DNA from: Clostridia bacterium
GTDB taxonomy: Bacteria > Bacillota_A > Clostridia > Oscillospirales > CAG-272
Length of the DNA: 5,574 nt
Reading direction: 5' to 3'
NCBI GenBank assembly: GCA_017500625.1
Contig: JAFVYX010000189.1
Span: 1 to 5,574 of the forward strand
Part shown: piece after piece, positions 1-5,574 of the stretch
Numbering within the stretch: position 1 is the stretch's first letter
Layout of the letters: every line of letters begins with the position of its first letter
Translations under genes and position numbers: made by a program
Notes under the pieces: generated by a model
The model's input: the letters and a program-made list of their open reading frames with translations, nothing else
The model's database searches: none
Told to the model about the DNA's origin: nothing

Positions 1-398
1 CCGACCGCGCGCGGGCCATACTCTCCTTCGATCGCGCTCTTTCCAAGCGGCTGTATGCGGCGGGCGACATCTTCCTCATGCCGTCAAGGAGCGAGCCGTG
101 CGGTCTTGCCCAGATGACGGCCTGCCGTTACGGCTGTGTGCCTGTGGTACACGCCGTTGGCGGCCTTGCCGATACCATAACCCCCCAAGGAAGCAAGGGC
201 GGCAACGGATTTGTCTTTTCTGAATACAGCGAGGGGGCGCTCGATGGGGCTGTTCGCGCGGCGCTGACGCTCTACCGAGACGATCCCACGGCGTGGTCGC
301 GCTTGCGCCGTACCTGTATGCGCACCGATTTTTCGTGGCGTCGCTCGGCAGGCGAATATCTCGATCTGTACGAAAAAATCATATACGCGAGAGGATAA
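1..398 (+). CDS. glgA: Glycogen synthase (ADP-glucose type), C-terminal fragment
   Basis: GlgA transfers glucose from ADP-glucose to the non-reducing end of alpha-1,4-glucan in the cytoplasm (GT5 family, GT-B fold). Only the last 131 codons are present; the first complete codon begins at base 3 and the rest lies left of the window. The reading frame is open through the left edge, so the ATG at 78 is internal. Visible GlgA features are AAGDIFLMPSR, then SEPCGL, matching the SRFEPCGL motif that carries the catalytic Glu (codon 93-95) and the conserved Cys, then VGGLADTI and the C-terminal DFSW. One oddity is Ser (codon 90-92) where the family usually has Phe just before the catalytic Glu. The TAA stop at 396-398 is 9 nt before glgP, which indicates an operon. 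Identification is firm despite truncation; a plain GT4 glycosyltransferase is unlikely given EPCGL and GGLADT. Confidence 0.95.
   Translation, partial: DRARAILSFDRALSKRLYAAGDIFLMPSRSEPCGLAQMTACRYGCVPVVHAVGGLADTITPQGSKGGNGFVFSEYSEGALDGAVRAALTLYRDDPTAWSRLRRTCMRTDFSWRRSAGEYLDLYEKIIYARG
389..395 (+). promoter_or_regulatory. Ribosome binding site of glgP
   Basis: The purine run GAGAGGA lies in the last codons of glgA, 12 nt before the ATG at 408. It is the only Shine-Dalgarno-like run before this start. The spacing is somewhat long, so initiation may depend partly on ribosomes finishing glgA at 398. Confidence 0.55.
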
Positions 399-407
399 AC
401 GCACAAA

Positions 408-2819
408 ATGAAAACAAAACCTTGCATTTCGGAACGGATCGAGGCCAAGCTCCGCGGACTCGGGGTGACCGATCCCGGCGCGGCGAGTGCCGAGCAGTGG
501 TATGAGGCCACGGCCAAGGCGCTCCTTATGCTGCTTTCGGACGGAGAGCGGCGGTGTCGCGAGGGAAGGGGAAGGCGCGGCGGTCGCCGCGTGGCCTACC
601 TGTGTATGGAATTCCTGATGGGGCGCTCGCTTCTTAGCCATGCCGATCGTCTCGGCGTGACGGCAGAGATCGCGGCCCTTTTTGAGAGATATGGTCGCAC
701 GCTCCGTGAGATTGCGGACTGTGAGTGCGATCCCGGCCTCGGCAACGGTGGACTTGGCCGTCTTGCCGCTTGCTTTCTGGATTCTCTGTCGGCCCTCGGC
801 TATTCCGCGATCGGGTATTCGCTTTGCTATGAGGCCGGCCTTTTCCGTCAGCGCATTGTGGACGGCGCCCAGGTCGAGCTTCCCGACGAGTGGCTGGCCT
901 TTGGCGGCGTTTGGCTGATCCCCCGTCCCGAAAAGAGCGTTCCCGTCCGCTTTGGCGGCCGCATTGAGGAGCGCTGGGAGGGAGAGGCGTTGCACGTCTC
1001 CCACCTCGATTACACCGAGGTGCGCGCCGTCCCCTACGATATGCTGATCCCGGGGGAGGGCGGCGAATGTGTGAATGTCCTCCGCCTTTTCCGCGCCAAG
1101 GACGCACTCCCTCTGCCCGACGGCACCGAAAGCCAGGAGGGGTATATGCGCGCCCTGCGCGAGCGCTCCTCGGCCGAGGAGCTGACACGCCAGCTCTATC
1201 CGCCCGACAACCATGAGGAGGGGAAGCTGCTTCGTCTTTCCCAGCAGTATTTCCTCGTCTCGGCGGCTCTGCAGGACCTTCTTGCCGACCACTTTGCGGA
1301 GGGGGGCACGCTCGCCGACCTTCCCGACCGCGTGGCTGTGCATATCAACGATACCCACCCCGCGTTGGCGATCCCCGAGCTGATGCGCCTTCTGCTCGAC
1401 GTCTATTCCTACCCCTGGGAGGAGGCGTTTTCGGTCGTCGGGCGCATGATGTCCTACACCAACCATACCGTGCTTCCCGAGGCGCTCGAATGCTGGCAGA
1501 CCGACATCTTCCGCCTGAAGCTTCCGCGCATCTATGCGATCATCGAGGAGCTGAACCGTCGATTCACCGAGGACCTCTGGCGCCGTCACCCCGGGGATTG
1601 GGGGCGCATCTCCCGTATGTCGGTCATCGCCTACGGGCAGGTGAGAATGGCGCACCTCTGCGCTCTCGCCGCCCATACCGTCAACGGGGTGTCGCGTCTT
1701 CACGGCGAGATCCTTAAGGAGACCGTCTTTTACGATTTCGCCTCGGATATGCCGAAAAAATTTACCAGCATCACAAACGGCGTCACTCACCGCCGTTGGC
1801 TGATGGGCGCCAACCCCGCTCTTGCCGACCTTCTCGACGGCACGATCGGCGATGGCTACCGCCGCGCGCCGACTCGCCTCAAGGAGCTTCTTAACTACGC
1901 CAAGGACGAGGTGGTGCTTGACCGATTGCTTGCCATCAAGCGGCAAAACAAGGTCGCGTTTTCCGATTTTCTTGCGGCGCGCTCCTATCGCCCCCTCGAT
2001 CCCGATTCGGTCTTTGACGTCCAGATCAAGCGAATGCACGAGTACAAGCGCCAGCTTTTGAACGTTCTGAAGATCCTTTCTCTGATGAACGATCCGCGCG
2101 AGCTTGTGCGCCCCGTCACCTTCCTTTTCGGTGCCAAGGCGGCCCCCGGCTACTATATGGCCAAGGAGTTTATCCGTCTTATCGTTGCGCTTGGTGAGGA
2201 GTTGGAGGCATCGCCCCTTCGTGACGTTCTCCGCGTGGTATTCTGCGAGGAGTACAACGTCAGTATGGCGGAGGTCCTGATCCCCGCCGCCGACATCAGC
2301 GAGCAGATCTCTCTTGCGGGCAAGGAGGCCAGCGGGACGGGCTGCATGAAGCTGATGATGAACGGAGCCGTTACTCTCGGCACGCTTGACGGTGCGAACG
2401 TCGAGATCCTTGAGGCGGTGGGGAAGGAGAATATGTACGTCTTTGGCCTTGAGAGCCACGAGGTCGGCGAGGTGTGGCGCCGCGGCTACGATGCCCGTGC
2501 CTATTATCGCGCCTCGCCCCGTCTTGCCGCCGCCGTTGACCGTCTCTACAAGCCGATCGCGGGACGCGATTTCTCGCACATCGGGGATTACCTTATCTCG
2601 GCGGGCGGCGCTGTCTCGGATCCCTATATGTGCCTTGTCGATTTTGAATCCTACCGTACCACATTTGATCGCGCGATCGCCGATCTTGGTGACCGCCGCG
2701 CCGCCGCACGGCGCTCTCTGGTGAACATCGCCCATTCGGGGCGCTTCTCGGCCGATAACAGCATTCGCGAATACGCCGAAAGGATCTGGCATCTTGCGGA
2801 CGCGGAGGCCCCCCGTTGA
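408..2819 (+). CDS. glgP: Glycogen/alpha-glucan phosphorylase
   Basis: This PLP enzyme (GT35) phosphorolyses alpha-1,4-glucan ends to glucose-1-phosphate in the cytoplasm. Its 803 residues match the usual bacterial length of about 790-840, and it looks intact. Family blocks occur in order: AYLCMEFLMGRSL near 63-75; GNGGLGRLAACF at 112-123; the NDTHPALA block with the active-site-loop His at 317; YTNHTVLPEALE; TNGVTHRRW at 456-464; VQIKRMHEYKRQ from 538; GAKAAPGY at 575-582; and the PLP signature EASGTGCMKLMMN, with the Schiff-base Lys at 648, followed by GTLDGANVE. The ATG at 408 is chosen because it follows a purine-rich run and gives the typical short N-terminus. There is no N-terminal regulatory extension like that of animal phosphorylases. 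An Arg-rich stretch (8 of 14 residues, 48-61) precedes the first block. No TTA, CTA or TCA codons occur from the start to 2792. It sits between glgA and a GH13 gene, overlapping the latter by 4 nt. A glycogen versus maltodextrin preference cannot be read from sequence; the operon favours glycogen. Confidence 0.97.
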   Translation: MKTKPCISERIEAKLRGLGVTDPGAASAEQWYEATAKALLMLLSDGERRCREGRGRRGGRRVAYLCMEFLMGRSLLSHADRLGVTAEIAALFERYGRTLREIADCECDPGLGNGGLGRLAACFLDSLSALGYSAIGYSLCYEAGLFRQRIVDGAQVELPDEWLAFGGVWLIPRPEKSVPVRFGGRIEERWEGEALHVSHLDYTEVRAVPYDMLIPGEGGECVNVLRLFRAKDALPLPDGTESQEGYMRALRERSSAEELTRQLYPPDNHEEGKLLRLSQQYFLVSAALQDLLADHFAEGGTLADLPDRVAVHINDTHPALAIPELMRLLLDVYSYPWEEAFSVVGRMMSYTNHTVLPEALECWQTDIFRLKLPRIYAIIEELNRRFTEDLWRRHPGDWGRISRMSVIAYGQVRMAHLCALAAHTVNGVSRLHGEILKETVFYDFASDMPKKFTSITNGVTHRRWLMGANPALADLLDGTIGDGYRRAPTRLKELLNYAKDEVVLDRLLAIKRQNKVAFSDFLAARSYRPLDPDSVFDVQIKRMHEYKRQLLNVLKILSLMNDPRELVRPVTFLFGAKAAPGYYMAKEFIRLIVALGEELEASPLRDVLRVVFCEEYNVSMAEVLIPAADISEQISLAGKEASGTGCMKLMMNGAVTLGTLDGANVEILEAVGKENMYVFGLESHEVGEVWRRGYDARAYYRASPRLAAAVDRLYKPIAGRDFSHIGDYLISAGGAVSDPYMCLVDFESYRTTFDRAIADLGDRRAAARRSLVNIAHSGRFSADNSIREYAERIWHLADAEAPR
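2804..2808 (+). promoter_or_regulatory. Ribosome binding site that sets the TTG start of the GH13 gene
   Basis: A clean GGAGG inside the last codons of glgP lies 7 nt before the TTG at 2816. The nearby ATG at 2794 is in another frame and precedes this site, so the Shine-Dalgarno sequence supports TTG as the start. Confidence 0.8.
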
Positions 2820-4759
2820 GGGCGCTACGTCTCTCGGAGGAGCGCCTTGTCTCCGAATGGGGGGAATACCGCCCCACAGTTGGCGGTCGCCCGCTTTTCG
2901 AGAACGCCGTGGCGGCAGGGAAGAGGGTAACGCTCACGCTTCTTGTTCCGCGCCGCCTGGCCGCCGTCGGGGCTGTCCTGCACCTTTTTTGCGGCGAGGA
3001 GGAGCGCGAGCTGCCAATGCGCTGGTCAGGACTTTCGGGCGGACGCGATACCTACACCGCGGAGCTTTGCGAAAAGACTCCCGAGCTTTATCGCTTTTTC
3101 TTTTCTGTCGCCTCCCCCTTCGGTCGTTTCTTTGGGACCAAGGCCTCATACGGCCGTGAGGTGGTTTTTCGTCGCACTGCGGAGGGGCGCCGCTTCCAGC
3201 TGACCGTCACGCGCTTCGCCTTCCCGCCACCGCGCTGGCTTTATGGCGGTGTGATCTATCACGTGTTTGTCGATCGCTATCGCCGCGGCGGTGACGTTCC
3301 TTTGCGCTCCGATGCGGTTCTGAATCCCGATTGGCGGTGCGGCGTTCCGCAGCACCCGCAGGCGTGGGGCGATCCCATTGAGAACAACGAGTTCTTCGGA
3401 GGCACGCTTGACGGTATCCGCGAAAAGCTTTCGGAAATCGCCGCTCTCGGCGTGAACTGCCTCTATCTCTCTCCGATCTTTGAGGCCTATTCCAATCACA
3501 AGTACGATACGGGAGACTACGAGCATGTGGACGCGATGTTCGGAGGCGACGCGGCGCTGGTTCGGCTCATAGCCGCGGCGCGCCGCCACGGGATCCGCGT
3601 GGTCCTTGACGGAGTTTTCAACCATACGGGAGACGACAGCGTGTACTTCAACAAGCGGGGGCGCTATCCCACACTCGGCGCGTATCAGAGTCGGGAGTCG
3701 CCGTACTATTCGTGGTATCGCTTTGAAGATCACCCCGATGCCTATGAATCGTGGTGGGGGATCGACATTCTCCCACGACTCGATCTTGGCGTCCCCTCGC
3801 TCTCGGAGTTCCTTTTCGGTGAGGGGGGGATCGTCGATCGCTATGCCCGCCTTGGAATCGGCGGCTACCGTCTTGACGTCGTCGATGAGCTTGACGACGG
3901 CGCGGTGGAGGCGATCAAGGCCCGCCTTTCCTCGGTCGTTACCGACGGCCTTCTGATAGGCGAGGTGTGGGAGGACGCCTCTCACAAGGTGGCCTACGGT
4001 AAGCCGAAGCACTACTATACGGGGAAGCAGCTCGATAGCGTGATGAATTATCCCTTGCGGCGGGGGCTCATCGAGTACCTTCGTCACGGTGCGACCGAGG
4101 GAATGCGCCACGCGCTCCTCGAGGTGCTTCCGAATATGCCGCGGCGCATCGCCCATGCCACCATGAATCTGCTTGGCTCCCACGATACCGAAAGGATCCT
4201 GACGGCGCTTGGAGGCCGTGAGGCCGCCGGGCATACCCCGGCCGAGCTGGCGACGCTCCGCCTCTCAAAGGAGGGATACCGCCGCGCCCGCTCTCTCCTC
4301 GTCCTCGGCTATCTTGTTCTTGCCACCTTGCCCGGTGTTCCCGCGATCTATTACGGAGACGAGGCGGGGCTTGAGGGCTACCGCGATCCCTTTAACCGTC
4401 GTCCTTATCCCTGGCACGACCGCGATGCGCTCCTGCTCTCGGCCTACCGTAGGATCGGCGCGATGCGACGGGCAGAGCCCGTCCTTCGCGAGGGGGGCTT
4501 CCGTCTCCTTGCCCTCACCGAGCGCTTGCTGCTTTTCTGTCGCACCAATAAAAAACGCGTGATCCTTGTGGCCGTCAATCGCTCACCCGTAGCGGCCACG
4601 CTGAGCTTTAACACGCGCGTTGATGTGCTGTTTGGCGAGGGGAAACGCCTCCGCCGCTACCGCCTTTTGCCTCTCTGCGGAGTTGTCATTGCCACCGTCA
4701 AGGGGCGGCGTCTTATGGGCGCCTTTGACGACGGTAGTGTGATTATCGAAAATGTGTAA
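2816..4759 (+). CDS. GH13 alpha-amylase/neopullulanase-type glycosidase, intracellular
   Basis: Retaining alpha-glucan hydrolase of clan GH-H, 647 residues, with no signal peptide or membrane segment, so probably cytoplasmic. Roughly residues 1-130 form a beta-rich N-terminal domain like those of neopullulanases and amylopullulanases. The TIM barrel begins near VIYHVFVDRY (146-155) and includes GGTLDGI (195-201), KYDTGDY (229-235) and DGVFNH (region I, 265-270). It continues with WWGIDILPRLDL (313-324), GYRLDV with nucleophile Asp354 and Arg352, GEVW with acid/base Glu383, MNYP (410-413), and GSHDTER with Asp457. A beta C-terminal domain follows from about 558. All three catalytic acids are present. 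The TTG start overlaps the glgP stop (TTGA) and has a well-spaced GGAGG, indicating translational coupling. With GlgP it probably shortens branched or limit dextrins; whether it cuts alpha-1,6, alpha-1,4 or both is inference. It is not a GlgX or GlgB by layout. I see close resemblance to a GH13 type common in gut Clostridia. Confidence 0.93.
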   Translation: MRALRLSEERLVSEWGEYRPTVGGRPLFENAVAAGKRVTLTLLVPRRLAAVGAVLHLFCGEEERELPMRWSGLSGGRDTYTAELCEKTPELYRFFFSVASPFGRFFGTKASYGREVVFRRTAEGRRFQLTVTRFAFPPPRWLYGGVIYHVFVDRYRRGGDVPLRSDAVLNPDWRCGVPQHPQAWGDPIENNEFFGGTLDGIREKLSEIAALGVNCLYLSPIFEAYSNHKYDTGDYEHVDAMFGGDAALVRLIAAARRHGIRVVLDGVFNHTGDDSVYFNKRGRYPTLGAYQSRESPYYSWYRFEDHPDAYESWWGIDILPRLDLGVPSLSEFLFGEGGIVDRYARLGIGGYRLDVVDELDDGAVEAIKARLSSVVTDGLLIGEVWEDASHKVAYGKPKHYYTGKQLDSVMNYPLRRGLIEYLRHGATEGMRHALLEVLPNMPRRIAHATMNLLGSHDTERILTALGGREAAGHTPAELATLRLSKEGYRRARSLLVLGYLVLATLPGVPAIYYGDEAGLEGYRDPFNRRPYPWHDRDALLLSAYRRIGAMRRAEPVLREGGFRLLALTERLLLFCRTNKKRVILVAVNRSPVAATLSFNTRVDVLFGEGKRLRRYRLLPLCGVVIATVKGRRLMGAFDDGSVIIENV

Positions 4760-4771
4760 AGAAAACCAATC

Positions 4772-4806
4772 AAAATAAGAGGAATCTCGCGATTCCTCTT
4801 ATTTTT
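4772..4806. terminator. Bidirectional intrinsic terminator between convergent genes
   Basis: Arms at 4772-4786 and 4791-4805 are perfectly complementary over 15 bp, around a 4-base loop (TCGC on +, GCGA, a GNRA-type loop, on -). The outer pairs are A-T rich, giving TTATTTTTC on the + strand and TTATTTTG on the - strand, so each transcript ends its stem in a U-rich run. It lies 12 nt after the GH13 stop. On the other side it contains the TAA stop of the aminotransferase (4799-4801) in its arm. It therefore probably ends both transcription units. Confidence 0.88.
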
Positions 4807-5574
4807 CTTCGGGGAGAGCGTGGGATAGCAGGGCCAGAAACTCCTCGACGTCACGGAGGCGATTGGTGATCCCGGGCGAAACGCGTACCGCGCCGCCCCG
4901 GGGAGTGCCTACCGTGGCGTGTGCCAGGGGAGCGCAATGGTAGCCCGCCCGTACGCAAACGCCTAAGCGGTCAAGGCGCGCGGCGATCTCCTCGGGCGAG
5001 ACGCTTTTGTGCGTGAAGAGAAGCGGCCCCAGGCGGTTTTCCGGCTCGTAAACGCAAAGGTCGCTCCGCTCGCACAGCCCACGGCGCAGACGGTCGCGCA
5101 GGCGCCCTTCTTCGGCCATAACGCGCTCCATTCCGTAGCCCTTAAGATGCCTTATGGCCGCGGAAAGCGCAACGATCGACGGTGTGGGGAGGGTGCCCGC
5201 CTCGTAGCGCTCCGGCAGGTGCTGCGGCATTGTGCGTGACAGCGAGTCGAGGCCACTCCCACCGACCAAGAATTCCTGCTCCCGCTCCCAGTCGTGAAGG
5301 ATCGCGATCCCCACGCCGGGGATCCCCAAAAGTCCCTTGTGCGCGGGAGCGCAAAGGGCATCGCAGGATAGGGTGGTGAGCGAGATCGGCAGGTGGCCGG
5401 CGCTACCTGCGGCGTCGACCACAAAGCGGATCCCCCGCTCACGGCAAAGGGCACCGATCCTTTCCACGGGAAGCTCAAAGCCCGTGACGTTGGAGACGTG
5501 GCAGGCCACAAGAAGCCCCGTGTTTTTTCGCAGGCGCCGCTCGATCTCAGAAAGCACGTCGCCCCCCGTGGGGC
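4799..5574 (-). CDS. Cysteine desulfurase-like class V aminotransferase, N-terminus cut off
   Basis: PLP-dependent fold-type I enzyme of the NifS/SufS-like class V group. The frame is open through the right edge, and the GTG at 5557 is an internal Val codon, so about the first third of a usual 380-residue protein is missing. Counting from that Val as residue 1, one sees SNVTG (22-26), VVDAA with the PLP-contacting Asp48, AHKGLLG with Schiff-base Lys74, and RYEAGT (117-122). The loop RAGYHCAPLAH follows, with Cys208 in the position of the sulfur-accepting cysteine. HKGLLG and GxHCAPLAH resemble the subgroup typified by Enterococcus EF2568 (TIGR01977), so sulfur or selenium transfer from cysteine or selenocysteine is the likeliest activity; the substrate is not proven. 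One oddity is Gly51 where these enzymes normally have Gln (DAAQ). The gene is convergent to the glycogen operon, has its stop inside the shared terminator, and has its promoter outside the window. Confidence 0.9.
   Translation of the reverse strand, partial: PTGGDVLSEIERRLRKNTGLLVACHVSNVTGFELPVERIGALCRERGIRFVVDAAGSAGHLPISLTTLSCDALCAPAHKGLLGIPGVGIAILHDWEREQEFLVGGSGLDSLSRTMPQHLPERYEAGTLPTPSIVALSAAIRHLKGYGMERVMAEEGRLRDRLRRGLCERSDLCVYEPENRLGPLLFTHKSVSPEEIAARLDRLGVCVRAGYHCAPLAHATVGTPRGGAVRVSPGITNRLRDVEEFLALLSHALPEEK

Noticed and set aside
535..590. Arg-rich stretch (residues 48-61) in the GlgP N-terminus considered as an inserted regulatory or nucleic-acid-binding segment.
   Set aside because: Other clostridial phosphorylases, as I recall them, have a basic Lys/Arg stretch at the same place before the YLCMEF block; the Arg enrichment fits the GC bias.
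84..2792. A 902-codon open frame on the - strand opposite glgA and glgP, starting at an ATG.
   Set aside because: Its codons are exact reverse complements of the sense codons, so it is open only because glgA/glgP lack TTA, CTA and TCA codons. The translation resembles no family I know, while the sense strand matches GlgA and GlgP throughout.
2794..3159. A 121-codon + strand frame with an ATG at the glgP/GH13 junction.
   Set aside because: It is out of frame with both genes, very Arg/Pro-rich, and has no family motif; the TTG frame at 2816 carries the GH13 protein with a proper Shine-Dalgarno sequence.
3146..4234. A 362-codon open frame on the - strand opposite the GH13 gene.
   Set aside because: It is also in register with the sense codons and ends at a TCA serine codon of the GH13 gene; it is a codon-bias shadow with no recognisable domain.
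4760..4798. The convergent intergenic gap considered as a site for a small RNA or promoter.
   Set aside because: It is only 39 nt and most of it is the arm and loop of the terminator; no -35/-10 pair or further structure is visible.
5299..5310. The 12-bp palindrome GGATCGCGATCC, and frequent GATCGC/GCGATC words elsewhere, considered as an operator or HIP1-type repeat.
   Set aside because: It lies within the conserved coding region of the aminotransferase. The words follow from common Asp/Ile/Arg/Ala codons in GC-rich DNA, and the spacing shows no periodicity.

Overview
The window shows the 3' part of a glycogen-metabolism operon on the + strand, followed by a convergent PLP-dependent aminotransferase gene on the - strand. 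It is almost entirely coding. The only gene-free stretches are 9 bases between the first two genes and about 39 bases between the two convergent stop codons.

Layout: (1) 1-398, the C-terminal end of glycogen synthase (GlgA), cut by the left edge. (2) 408-2819, a complete glycogen/alpha-glucan phosphorylase (GlgP, 803 aa). (3) 2816-4759, a complete GH13 alpha-amylase/neopullulanase-type glycosidase (647 aa) that starts at TTG and overlaps the glgP stop by four bases. (4) 4772-4806, a perfect 15-bp stem-loop that probably terminates transcription from both sides. (5) 4799-5574 on the - strand, a cysteine desulfurase-like class V aminotransferase whose N-terminus lies beyond the right edge.

The three + strand genes fit one pathway. 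GlgA extends alpha-1,4-glucan from ADP-glucose, GlgP releases glucose-1-phosphate from chain ends, and the GH13 enzyme, which has no signal peptide, would trim or debranch the limit dextrins that GlgP cannot process. The tight spacing (9-nt gap, then 4-nt overlap) indicates one transcript with coupled translation. The aminotransferase has no evident connection to glycogen and appears to be just a convergent neighbour.

Organism: the DNA is GC-rich (roughly 60% by eye), with Arg favoured over Lys and a near absence of TTA, CTA and TCA codons. The glgA-glgP-amylase order, the GH13 protein with its N-terminal beta domain and NHKYDTGDY / WWGIDILP / LDSVMNYPLR signatures, and the EF2568-type aminotransferase all resemble Bacillota, most likely a GC-rich gut-type Clostridia member. 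This is inferred from remembered family sequences, not from a search.

I found no previously undescribed system. The points worth a second look are small: an active-site substitution in the aminotransferase, a substitution next to the GlgA catalytic glutamate, the shared terminator containing a stop codon, and the TTG-coupled start.
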